Shown: positions 52,268 to 61,748 of the stretch, in pieces
Layout: each line of letters starts with the position of its first letter
Numbering within the stretch: the stretch's first letter is position 1
Source of the DNA: an uncultured Polaribacter sp.
GTDB taxonomy: Bacteria > Bacteroidota > Bacteroidia > Flavobacteriales > Flavobacteriaceae
NCBI GenBank assembly: GCA_943846595.1
Contig: OX044355.1
Span: 1,577,501 to 1,641,500 of the forward strand
Length of the DNA stretch: 64,000 nucleotides
Reading direction: 5' to 3'
Notes under the pieces: model-generated
What the model was told of the DNA's origin: nothing
Seen by the model: only the letters and a program-made list of their open reading frames with translations
The model's database searches: none
Made by a program: the position numbers and the translations under genes

Positions 52268-54040
52268 TTATTCTATTACTTGTTTTACTTCTCCACAGGT
52301 TAGCATTGCTTCACCAAAATATGGGTTGATTACTTTTTCTTCTTTGCTCAACCAATATGCACCATTATTGTTATCTGCCATTGGACAAAATTCCACATAA
52401 ACCTTTTCATTGACACCAAATAGTTGTACAGCATTGATTAGATGTGATGATAAATGTTTAAAATGGTCTCTTTGTGATTCTATATCGGACGTTTCAGAAA
52501 TTGAAGTTGCAGAAGATTTTATTTCGCCTTCTAATGACATCCAATGGTTATGCGCCTTATTATCTGACAACAATTTCATATCTACTTTGTTCAATTCATT
52601 TAATAAAGTTTTTGTGCTTGTTGAAGTACTTTTTGAATCTTCTTTTACTAAAGCATCTTTTAAATTGATATACGCATTGAAAACAGCTTTTAACTGCTCT
52701 TGAAATTTCGCTGATACTTCCAAACGCTCATTCATATTAGTGTGGTCACTTTCTTTGTTAGATGCATTGTTATCCATACCTAAATGACCTTCGTGTCCAG
52801 TCATTACTTTACCACCATCTTTATTCATCATAGACTTTTTCCCTTGTAATTGTGCTGCTGCATCAACCGTAAATGTACCGTTAGTCACTATTTCATTTCC
52901 AACAAATAATCCTTCTACAACTTCATATTCATTTCCAATTTGATTGCCTAATTTAATTTCACGCATTTCAAAAATAGGTTGGTCTGGATTTGTTTTAAGG
53001 TACACCACAGAACGTTCACCTGTCCATAACACAGAAGATGTAGGAATTGTTAATACTTCGTCATTTTTAGCTGTACTGCCTTCAATATTTGCGGTTACAA
53101 ACATTCCTGGTTTAAATACATCATCCTTGTTGTTTAGAACCACACGCAAGGTTACTGTTCTTGTTTTCGTGTTTAAAACTGGGTCAATGAAATCTACTTT
53201 ACCTTTAAACTCTTTATTAGGATAAGCATTGGTTGTTATCATCACTTCCTGTCCTTTTTTAAAGCGGTCAATCTGATTTTCATACACATCAAAATTTCCC
53301 CAAACTGTGTTTAGATTGGCAATTTTTAATAAGGGTTGACCTTGTTTAATGTAATCGCCTTGCTCTACCAATTTTTCTGTAACAGTACCCGAAAAGGTTG
53401 CATAAACAGGAAAGTTTTCTTTCACTTTTCCAGTTTCTTCAATCTGATTGATTTGATTTTCAGAGAGCTTCCATAATTTCAGTTTATTACGGACTGCTTT
53501 GTATAAAGCAGGTTGTGATTCTTTTAAAGATGCTGCTGTAATTAATTCTTGTTGTGCTGCATAGAGTTCTGGCGAATAAATGGTTGCCAATAATTGACCT
53601 TTACGAACTTCTTCGCCTGTAAAACTCACATTCAAACGCTCAATTCTTCCAGCGAAATAACTTACTTGTACTGCATTGGCTTCTTCGTTTTCAGCAATTT
53701 TACCAGATAGTTTTATGGTATTGCCTTCTGCATTGCCTTTACCCACGACGGTTGTTTGGATATTGGCTAAAGCCATTGCGTTTTCTGTGAGCTTGAATTG
53801 GTCTGCTAACAGGCCATCTGCACTATTTTCAGCAGGAATTAAATCCATACCACAAATAGGACAATCGCCTGGTTCTGGTTTCATAATCTGCGGATGCATA
53901 GAGCACGTCCACATTTGATTGGTTTTTACTGATTCAGATTGATTTTGTTTTGTATTTTCATTTGACGAATTACCAAAAATCAACCAACCTAATAGTAAAC
54001 CAACTACTAATATTCCGATATAAATTATATACTTTTTCAT
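52268..54040 (-). CDS. CusB-type efflux adaptor with DUF3347
   Basis: 590-residue periplasmic adaptor for an RND metal pump. After a membrane anchor comes a heavy-metal-binding motif (MWTCSMHPQIMKPEPGDCPI with CGMDLIPA, about residues 43-70), then a membrane-fusion-protein core (VSYFAGRIERLNVSFTGEEV; FPVYATFSGTVTEKLVEQG; GMFVTANIEGS) and a C-terminal DUF3347 domain (residues 440-590) with FCPMADNNNGAYWLS and a terminal Cys. That C-terminal domain is typical of Bacteroidota copper systems. Part of the same operon as cusA and TolC. Confidence 0.92.
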   Translation of the reverse strand: MKKYIIYIGILVVGLLLGWLIFGNSSNENTKQNQSESVKTNQMWTCSMHPQIMKPEPGDCPICGMDLIPAENSADGLLADQFKLTENAMALANIQTTVVGKGNAEGNTIKLSGKIAENEEANAVQVSYFAGRIERLNVSFTGEEVRKGQLLATIYSPELYAAQQELITAASLKESQPALYKAVRNKLKLWKLSENQINQIEETGKVKENFPVYATFSGTVTEKLVEQGDYIKQGQPLLKIANLNTVWGNFDVYENQIDRFKKGQEVMITTNAYPNKEFKGKVDFIDPVLNTKTRTVTLRVVLNNKDDVFKPGMFVTANIEGSTAKNDEVLTIPTSSVLWTGERSVVYLKTNPDQPIFEMREIKLGNQIGNEYEVVEGLFVGNEIVTNGTFTVDAAAQLQGKKSMMNKDGGKVMTGHEGHLGMDNNASNKESDHTNMNERLEVSAKFQEQLKAVFNAYINLKDALVKEDSKSTSTSTKTLLNELNKVDMKLLSDNKAHNHWMSLEGEIKSSATSISETSDIESQRDHFKHLSSHLINAVQLFGVNEKVYVEFCPMADNNNGAYWLSKEEKVINPYFGEAMLTCGEVKQVIE

Positions 54041-54042
54041 TC

Positions 54043-54753
54043 CTATTTATTTTTTCTTTTAATTAACTTCCTAATCGAAGGTGAAGACGTGTACCATAGT
54101 AAAAATCCACTTAAAACGGTTATCAATCCTAAAAGTGAAAATGCTCTTAATACTATTGTATTAAAGTTGTCTCTGCCTTCATAGTCCATAGTATGTGTCA
54201 TCCAAAGAAAATCAAACCAACGCCAAGAACGATGTCTTACGGTTTGAAATTTTCCGTCGCTTACAGAAACGTATGCTTTTAGTGCTTCATCTGTTTTATA
54301 TGAGATAACATAAGCAGGTAGTAGTTTTTCTCGATACTCGTGGTGTTTTCCAGTTTCAGTAATTTGCTCAACAGATTCTACCTCTAAACCACTTTTCATA
54401 TGGTTTTTGGCAATATAGAGTGCCTCATCCTGCGTAATACTATTTTTTGGCATTCCATCTAAAGCATTATACAATTGCTCTTTATTTATCCAATAGTACG
54501 GTGCATTATCAATATCTCTTAATTCAATAGTCTTTATTCCATTTGAAACATCCATTTCTGAAGGACTTATTAAACTATTAAATGCTTTGGGTTGATACTC
54601 CAAGTTTTTAAATTGGTCTCCGTGTATTTCATCGATGTTCGTCCAACTAAAGTATAAACCACTAATAGTCCAAAACAGGAATTGAATCCCTAAAAAGAGA
54701 CCCAAATACCTGTGGGTTTTTCTAATTTTTAACGCCGTATGTCTATTTACCAT
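54043..54753 (-). CDS. PepSY-domain membrane protein
   Basis: 236 residues: N-terminal membrane helix (RYLGLFLGIQFLFWTISGLY), periplasmic PepSY-like region (ITQDEALYIAKNHMKSGLEV; LPAYVISYKTDEALKAYVSV) and C-terminal helix (LRAFSLLGLITVLSGFLLWY). Members often sit in iron or copper loci and may be reductases. WRWFDFLWMTHTMDYEGRD is conserved in the family. It follows the HMA-MauE gene by 6 bases and precedes the adaptor by 2. Confidence 0.8.
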   Translation of the reverse strand: MVNRHTALKIRKTHRYLGLFLGIQFLFWTISGLYFSWTNIDEIHGDQFKNLEYQPKAFNSLISPSEMDVSNGIKTIELRDIDNAPYYWINKEQLYNALDGMPKNSITQDEALYIAKNHMKSGLEVESVEQITETGKHHEYREKLLPAYVISYKTDEALKAYVSVSDGKFQTVRHRSWRWFDFLWMTHTMDYEGRDNFNTIVLRAFSLLGLITVLSGFLLWYTSSPSIRKLIKRKNK

Positions 54754-54759
54754 AACAAT

Positions 54760-55491
54760 TTAATTTATAAGCATTAATGTCGCCATTACAATCATAATAG
54801 CATTTTCAATAAAAGTGGCTTCTGTCATAGGTAATTTTAAAGCAGTACCTAAACACGCACATCGTATTGATTTTTTGTCCAATAATGTTTTTGTTACTCC
54901 AATTGTTGTTATCCCTAATACTATTAGTGTAATTATTAAAGCTATATTAATTTCAAACCGCATTAAAAACATCAGTCCTAAAGCTGTTTCAATAAATGGA
55001 TAAACTTTCCCATAAAAAGGAACACGTTTAGCTAAAGGGTCGTACATACGAAAGGATTCTGGAAAACCTTTTAAATCTAACATCTTGAAAAAACTAAAAA
55101 CGATGTAGAATAAGCCCATAAAGTCCAGCATAAACTCGCTCCAACTCCAATTTTTATAATTTAACAATACGCTTGCTGACGCTATATAGAAGATGATGAG
55201 TAATAGTGGTTTAAGTTGTTGTAATTTGCTTTTTTCTTCTTCAATCTCAAAACTTGAAGATTGCGTAGACGTAAAAACATTCTTTATTTCTTTTTGAGTT
55301 ATGGTATATTTCGATGCTAAAGACTTTTGAAGTTCTACAATATCAATATGTTTATCCATAGTTATTGTTGCTTCTTGATTTTCAAGATTAACTTCGACAT
55401 CGGAAACATCATCTATATCTCTTAAACTGTTTTCTACAGATGCTTTACAACTGCCACAGGTCATTCCTTTTATTTTATATATATGTTTCAT
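54760..55491 (-). CDS. HMA domain fused to MauE/DoxX-like membrane domain
   Basis: 243 residues. Residues 1-65 are an HMA domain with the metal motif GMTCGSCKASVENSL. Residues 95-243 are four membrane helices like MauE/DoxX (FMLDFMGLFYIVFSFFKMLD; RVPFYGKVYPFIETALGLMF) with a Cys pair in SIRCACLGTALKLPMT. Such proteins may pass copper or reducing equivalents across the membrane. Overlaps the acetolactate-decarboxylase-like gene by 4 bases. Confidence 0.82.
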   Translation of the reverse strand: MKHIYKIKGMTCGSCKASVENSLRDIDDVSDVEVNLENQEATITMDKHIDIVELQKSLASKYTITQKEIKNVFTSTQSSSFEIEEEKSKLQQLKPLLLIIFYIASASVLLNYKNWSWSEFMLDFMGLFYIVFSFFKMLDLKGFPESFRMYDPLAKRVPFYGKVYPFIETALGLMFLMRFEINIALIITLIVLGITTIGVTKTLLDKKSIRCACLGTALKLPMTEATFIENAIMIVMATLMLIN

Positions 55492-56213
55492 TTTTTTGGT
55501 AGCTTTAATGTTACTGTTTGATTAAATGATAAATCATCAATATGACCAGCAATAGCATTATCATCAGTTTTAAAATGCATATGCATATTGGTAGTATGAT
55601 GAGTGAAAACTGCTTTATGCTTTGTGGAATAGAAGCCTATAATTTGAACTCTTCTATTTGCTAAAGTTCCATTTAAACCAGATTCCTTATGCTTTTTATG
55701 GTTGTGGATAGTATCACCATCTTTCCAATTTATGACGTGCCAATCCACAGAGGCGATTATACCTTCTAATAAGAAAGGAAATGGTTCTTCAGTATTGATT
55801 CCACTATTTGTGGCGAGTTCAAAAATTTGTTCTTCTAAATCACTTTTTGTCTTACTATTCTCGATTTGAAAAGTATCCCATTCTTCCACTTCAGCATATA
55901 CTAATAAAGACGCTTTTAGACTATAAGAATCTTTAATTTGCAAGCTACTATCAATCACAAAGCTGTTGCTCGGTTTACTATCAAATATTTGTATTTCACC
56001 TTTGAGATTATCTACAGCACCAAGAGCATATAGATGTTTCTTTTTTGAAAGTGTATCTAAACTAATTACGGGTTGAATGTTACCAGACATTATTGTTCTT
56101 AAAGCTCCCGAATGTTTTACTAATATTGAGACTTCTTTTTTGTGTGTGTTTTGGCAAGAGGTAAAAGCAATTACCATTATTACCAATACGATTATATATG
56201 TTGATTTATTCAT
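55488..56213 (-). CDS. acetolactate-decarboxylase-like lipoprotein
   Basis: 241-residue lipoprotein (signal to SCQNTHKKE). The C-terminal part has the fold signature of alpha-acetolactate decarboxylase: FPFLLEGIIASVDWHVINW and then HMHFKTDDNAIAGHI. Its histidines at 211, 213 and 224 match the spacing of the zinc ligands of the Bacillus enzyme (His-x-His-x10-His). I do not see the usual conserved arginine after the first motif (WH instead). As an exported protein in a metal operon it probably binds a metal rather than making acetoin; that is inference. Confidence 0.7.
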   Translation of the reverse strand: MNKSTYIIVLVIMVIAFTSCQNTHKKEVSILVKHSGALRTIMSGNIQPVISLDTLSKKKHLYALGAVDNLKGEIQIFDSKPSNSFVIDSSLQIKDSYSLKASLLVYAEVEEWDTFQIENSKTKSDLEEQIFELATNSGINTEEPFPFLLEGIIASVDWHVINWKDGDTIHNHKKHKESGLNGTLANRRVQIIGFYSTKHKAVFTHHTTNMHMHFKTDDNAIAGHIDDLSFNQTVTLKLPKK

Positions 56214-56216
56214 AGT

Positions 56217-57452
56217 TTAATTAGTTAAATAATTAATTATAGTAGTTTGTACAAAGTAGGTCTTCACAGATTCTATTTGGTTCATTTGAAACTTTAGCTG
56301 TAACTCTTGAATGTCTAAAACATCATTAAAATCAATCGTTCCTGTTTCATAGCTTTTGATTAAAATATCTTCTGCATCTTTTGCTTGTTTTAGGTTTTTA
56401 GTTTGAGTAGTATAACTTATTCTTGCAGAAATACGCTCATTAATCGCCTTGCTTAAAAGTGTTTCCAAAGTGTTTAATCGTTCCTGTTTTTGAGCTGTAA
56501 TTTCCTGCTGTTGCAACTCATTTTGTTTGGTTTGGGATTTGTATTTCTTATTGAAAATTGGGATAGAAACCGAAACCATTGGCATTACAATATCCTTTCC
56601 GTTATCGCTGAAATCCATATTTGGCCTTTCTGAAACATTGATATAATCTAATCCAAAACCAATCATTGGACTGCTTTCTTTTTGATTTAATAATTCTGAT
56701 TGCTCTATGGATTGATAGAGCTTATCATATTTTAGTAATTCAGGATGTAATGCTAAATTTTCAGAAGTAATATCAAAGTCTTCAGAAGGTATCATTACAC
56801 TATCTACCACATTCACGGTAACATCATTATCTCTATTCAATAGATTATTGAATTTGGTTTGTTCTGCTAAAAATTGTTGTTGCAATACATCTTTTAATTG
56901 TTGCATTTCGTTTTGACGCATTTGCAATCGCAACACATCTACTGCGGATGCTTTACCAACCTCAACAGAAGTTAATGCCAACGTCTCATAAGTTTCTAAT
57001 AGTTTAATGTTTTCAGTTAAGACCTCTTGCTTTGCTTTGTTCGCGTATAGATTATAATAGGATTGTGATACCGAAGCCATTAGTTTTCGCTTTGCGATAA
57101 CAATGTCCTCGTATTTAGCATCTGCCAATGAACTCACATAATTTTCTCTCGATGTAATGGTTCCGAACCACGGTAACATTTGTTTAGCAGATACTTTAAA
57201 GCGTTGTGCACCTGTTCTGGTTTCCGGTTCACTTACAAAGTAACCAACTCCAAATTCGGTGTTCGGAATGGTATTGACTTCATTCACTTTTTCAGAAGCT
57301 CTTTTGTATTGTAACTCAAACTTTTGAATTTCTGGATTGTTTGTTAAGGCTTCATCTATGAGTACTTCTAATTGTTGTGCATTTCCTTTGAGAACAAAGA
57401 ATAACGAACAAAGAAAAAAGACTGTTTTTATGTGTGATTTTATGTGTTTCAT
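56217..57452 (-). CDS. TolC-family outer membrane efflux protein (CusC-type)
   Basis: 411-residue outer membrane channel with signal peptide and long coiled-coil helices (NPEIQKFELQYKRASEKVNE; LRLQMRQNEMQQLKDVLQQQ; AKDAEDILIKSYETGTIDFN). It would connect to the CusA/CusB complex. It overlaps the last cusA fragment by 4 bases, so it depends on translation of that reading frame. Confidence 0.9.
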   Translation of the reverse strand: MKHIKSHIKTVFFLCSLFFVLKGNAQQLEVLIDEALTNNPEIQKFELQYKRASEKVNEVNTIPNTEFGVGYFVSEPETRTGAQRFKVSAKQMLPWFGTITSRENYVSSLADAKYEDIVIAKRKLMASVSQSYYNLYANKAKQEVLTENIKLLETYETLALTSVEVGKASAVDVLRLQMRQNEMQQLKDVLQQQFLAEQTKFNNLLNRDNDVTVNVVDSVMIPSEDFDITSENLALHPELLKYDKLYQSIEQSELLNQKESSPMIGFGLDYINVSERPNMDFSDNGKDIVMPMVSVSIPIFNKKYKSQTKQNELQQQEITAQKQERLNTLETLLSKAINERISARISYTTQTKNLKQAKDAEDILIKSYETGTIDFNDVLDIQELQLKFQMNQIESVKTYFVQTTIINYLTN

Positions 57453-58399
57453 TTTACAGTTCTTTTAAGTTGAACTTCGGCTTTCCAGCTATATAATACT
57501 GGTACTACAAATAAGGTTATTAAGGCTATAAGCATTCCACCAAAACTTGGTATTGCCATAGGAATCATAATATCGCTACCACGTCCTGTTGATGTTAATA
57601 CTGGTAATAATGCTAATATGGTTGTAGCTGTTGTCATTAAGCAAGGTCTGATACGTTTTTCTCCTGCTTCTACAACAGATGTTCTTACTTCCTTTTTATT
57701 ATCTGGTGTGTTTCTATTGAAAGTTTGCGTTAAATACGTTGCCATAACTACACCATCATCCGTTGCAATTCCGAAAAGAGCAATAAAGCCCACCCAAACT
57801 GCAACACTTAAATTAATAGGATGCATCTGAAATAAATCTCGCAGATTTTCGCCAAAGAAATTGAAGTTTAAAAACCAATCTTGACCATAGAGCCATATCA
57901 TTAGAAATCCGCCTGCAAATGCTACTGCAATACCTGTAAATACCATTAATGATGTACCTACAGAACGGAATTGGAAATACAGAATTAAGAAAATAATTGC
58001 TAATGCTAAAGGCACAACAACCGACAAGGTTTTTTCGGCTCGCAACTGATTTTCGTATGTTCCTGTGAATTGATAATTAATACCTTTTGGTACTACTAAT
58101 TCGCCATTATCTATTTTTTCTTGAATTAAGGCTTGTGCATTTTCTACAACACTTACTTCTGCGAAACCATCCATTTTATCAAATAATACATAGCCTACTA
58201 AAAAGGTGTCTTCACTTTTAATTACTTGTGGACCTTGTTCATATTTTATTGTTGCCAATTCGCTTAAAGGAACTGGACTGCCTTTTTCTACTGGTACATA
58301 AATCTGTTTTAAGTCGGTTGGATTAGCTCTTAACTCTCTTGGGTATCGAACACGTACACCATAACGCTCTCGACCTTCAACGGTTTGGGTTAATACCAT
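57449..58399 (-). pseudogene. cusA: CusA-type RND metal pump, C-terminal third
   Basis: 316-residue piece starting MVLTQTVEGRERYGVRVRY, ending VPVLYSWKAEVQLKR. It holds the second pore and docking half and the last membrane segments (AVWVGFIALFGIATDDGVVM; ALLPVLTSTGRGSDIMIPMA). In normal CusA proteins it continues directly from the preceding piece: adding one A to the run at 58415-58417 joins VLKVAVGGMVLTQ in one frame. It could be expressed alone from ATG 58399, but that would not make a working pump. Confidence 0.85.
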
Positions 58400-59579
58400 T
58401 CCGCCAACTGCAACTTTAATACATCTTGAACATCTTGTATTGAAATGCCATAACGTGCAATTTTTTCTCTATCAATATCAATTAACAAATAGGGTTTCCC
58501 TACGATACGGTCTGCAAAAACAGCTTCATCTTTTACACCTTCAGCTTGTTTCAAAATATCTTCTAATTGCACACCAAACGCTTCAATTTGTTTTAAATCT
58601 TGACCTTTTACCTTGATACCCATTGGCGCTCTCATTCCTGTTTGAAGCATTACCAATCTGGTTTCAATAGGTTGTAGCTTTGGTGCAGAGGTAACACCAG
58701 GCAATTTGGTGACTCTTACAATTTCATTCCAAATATCGTCTGGTGATTGTATTTCTGGTCGCCAATTTCTATAAAACTCACCATCATTATCTTCTATTAA
58801 TTGAGAGTTTTTAATTACGCTCAAAGTAACATCTTTAGTATTATTTGGATTTGCGATGAATCGTCCATCTTTCAATTCAAACAAACCATCTTCATTTATT
58901 TTATAGCGTTGACGTTCTTCGTTTTCATTAAGCATATATTCTGGTTTGTACTGAATGATATTTTCATACATTGATAATGGCGCTGGGTCTAAAGCTGATT
59001 CTGTTCTTCCTGCCTTACCAACTACGGTTTCAATCTCTGGAATACTGGCTACTGCCATATCCAATTGCTGTAAAACACGTTTGTTTTCTTCTACACCAGA
59101 ATGAGGCATCGAGGTTGGCATTAGTAGAAATGAGCCTTCATTTAATGAGGGCATAAACTCTTTGCCTGTATTTTTCATAATGAAAAATCCTGCAATGACA
59201 ATAGCTGTTGGGACAGACAAAAAGAGCAACTTATTATCTAAACACCACTTTAAAATACGTGTGTAGTATTTTATAAATAATGAGAAAACACCTAATAAAC
59301 CAAAGCAAATAACACTCACAAAAATGAGATTCCAAAAAATGCTTTTATCAATGCCTAATGGTCTCCAGTATTCTGCTAACAAGAATACAATAGCTGATAC
59401 CGAAATAATGATATTGATAAGATTAGCTTGCTTGTCTGTTATCTTACTTTGAAGATTGAGAAGTGCTGTAATTCCAAACGCTATCAAAATCAATCCTAAC
59501 CAATATCCATAGACTATTGCTACAATTCCCAATGCTATTAAAACGCCATTTAAAACATATTTAAAAGTGTTATTAATGC
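58390..59579 (-). pseudogene. cusA: CusA-type RND metal pump, middle third
   Basis: The frame begins right after the A-run at 59580-59583 (SINNTFKYVLNGVLIALGIV) and ends DVLKLQLAEWY at TAA 58390. It carries membrane segments 5-6 regions, the periplasmic porter domain (EFMPSLNEGSFLLMPTSMPH with metal-binding methionines; LVMLQTGMRAPMGIKVKG) and the end of subdomain DC. There is no natural start; TTG 59532 is the first start-like codon. One-base deletions bound it on both sides. Confidence 0.85.
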
Positions 59580-61154
59580 TTTTCTTTCGAATAAAAATGC
59601 AGCGAAAGGCGGAATTAAAAATAGCGCTACAATTATAGAAGCTGTTAATGCAAAGGTTTTTGTGAAAGCCAATGGTCTGAATAGTTTTCCTTCTGCACCA
59701 ATCATCGTAAATACAGGAATGAAACTAATAATGGTGGTCATTACTGCGGTTACGATTGCACCAGATACTTCGGCTGTTGCGTTGTAAACTACCGTGTTAA
59801 TGGATTGTGTGCCATCATCTTCATCTAAATGTCGAATTATATTTTCTGATAGTATAACACCAACATCGACCATTGTACCAATAGCAATAGCAATACCAGA
59901 TAATGCGACAATATTAGCATCGACACCAAAGAGTTTCATCGCTATAAATACCATTAAAACTGCTACTGGCAGTAGTCCAGAAATTAATACGGACGCTCGA
60001 AGATTAAACACCATAATGATTATGACCAAAATGGTAATCAATATTTCTAAAGTTAAGGCTTCATTGAGTGTACCTAAAGTTTCTTGTATCAATTCTGTTC
60101 TGTCATAAAAGGGTACTATGGTTACTTGGGAAGTTCTACCATCCGCCAATACCTTTGAAGGTAATCCTGCACTTAATTCATTAATTTTTTCTTTTACGTT
60201 ATTGATGACTTCCATTGGATTTGCACCATAACGAGCAACCACAACAGCACCAACAACTTCTGCACCTTCCTTATCTAAAAGCCCTCTACGTGTTGCAGGA
60301 CCTAAAGAGACTTTTCCAATATCCTTTATTCTAATTGATGTATAGTCTTCTGAAGTGACTACTGCATTTTCGATGTCTGAAATGGATTTCACATAACCCA
60401 AACCACGCACTAAATATTCGGCTTGGTTAATTTCCAAAGTTTGTGCACCAATATCTTTATTGCTTTCCTTAACCGCTTTTACAACGTGATGCAATCCAAT
60501 ATTATACTGACGCATTAGTTCTGGATTTACATCCACTTGATATTCTTGAACATAGCCACCAATAGAAGCAACCTCTGAAACACCACTTGCAGAGGACAAC
60601 GCATACTTTACATAGTAATCCTGAATACTTCGTAATTCCTGTAAATCCCAACCACCAGTTACATTTCCGTTTTCATCACGACCTTCAAGCGTGTACCAAA
60701 ATATTTGTCCTAATCCTGTGGCATCTGGACCCAATGCAGGATTAACACCTTCGGGTAATAAACCACTTGGTAAGGAATTAAGTTTTTCGAGAATACGACT
60801 TCTACTCCAGTAAAATTCTATGTCTTCTTCAAAAATGATATAGATACTTGAAAAGCCGAACATAGAGGAACTACGAATGGTTTTTACTCCAGGAATCCCT
60901 AGCAAGGATGTGGTTAATGGATACGTAATTTGGTCTTCTATATCTTGTGGTGAGCGACCATCCCATTTGGTAAAAACGATTTGTTGGTTTTCACCTATAT
61001 CTGGTATGGCATCTACAGCAACAGGATTGCTTGGTAAGAATCCTGTATCCCAATTGAAAGGTGCATTGACTGTTCCCCAACCTATAAAAAGGACTAGTAG
61101 TAAAACTGCTACGAGTTTATTTTCTATTAAAAATTTGATGCTTTTATTTAGCAT
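59550..61154 (-). pseudogene. cusA: CusA-type RND metal pump, N-terminal part with frameshift
   Basis: 534-residue N-terminal piece of a heavy-metal RND transporter (CusA/CzcA, about 1240 residues whole). It has the first membrane helix, PAVxDxIPDIGE-type segment (PVAVDAIPDIGENQQIV), the porter domain and four membrane segments with GIAIAIGTMVDVGVILSENI. The last residues FERKALITLLNMF are out of frame; one more A in the 4-A run (59580-59583) gives FERKSINNTFKYVLNG. Either true frameshift mutation or sequencing error; the operon is otherwise intact. Confidence 0.88.
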
Positions 61155-61263
61155 TGGCTTTGATAATTAAACAATTAGACATTGGTGTTTGAAAAACACC
61201 GAATACAGCAAATTATCCTTACGACATTGCAGTCATAGGATAAAAAAGTCTATTGTTTAAAAA

Positions 61264-61677
61264 TCAAATTAAGTATGTCTCGTCAATCTTGTAGAGTTGC
61301 CTGACGACGAGTGGCGGTTTATATTCTTCGTAAGTAGATACATTATTGTCTAAACCTTCAAAAAGGTTAATATAAGTATAAACAAATGAAGCGATAAATA
61401 CTTGTTGCTCAAATGAGATTTTGTCAACTTGCAATTGTAATTCGTCTTGACCTTCAATTGCTAATTGTTCATCATCACAACAATTTTTCTTGGTAATAGA
61501 ACATCCTTCGGTTGAAGGCTTTTCCATTTCCATTCCGCACCCTTTGGCTTTTTGAAAGATAGCAGTTTCTACTAAAGTATCTCCACAATAATGCATATTC
61601 ACAGTAAATGACATTGTAGAGAATAACACTACAAAAGCCATTGCTAAAGACATTATTTTATGGAAAAACTGCTTCAT
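61264..61677 (-). CDS. HYC_CC_PP-family exported protein
   Basis: 137 residues from MKQFFHKIMSLAMAFVVLF; an earlier ATG at 61707 adds ten residues and is less likely. The name-giving motifs are all visible: VNMHYCGDTL, KKNCCDDEQL and EEYKPPLV, with a further Cys in AKGCGMEMEK. Such small exported proteins accompany metal efflux genes in Bacteroidota and presumably bind copper. It lies between the P-type ATPase and cusA. Confidence 0.85.
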   Translation of the reverse strand: MKQFFHKIMSLAMAFVVLFSTMSFTVNMHYCGDTLVETAIFQKAKGCGMEMEKPSTEGCSITKKNCCDDEQLAIEGQDELQLQVDKISFEQQVFIASFVYTYINLFEGLDNNVSTYEEYKPPLVVRQLYKIDETYLI

Positions 61678-61748
61678 ATTGATTGCGAAGTTACGAAATT
61701 TTAACAACTATTGATTTTGTTTAACAGAAGTTTAATTGAATAATCTGC

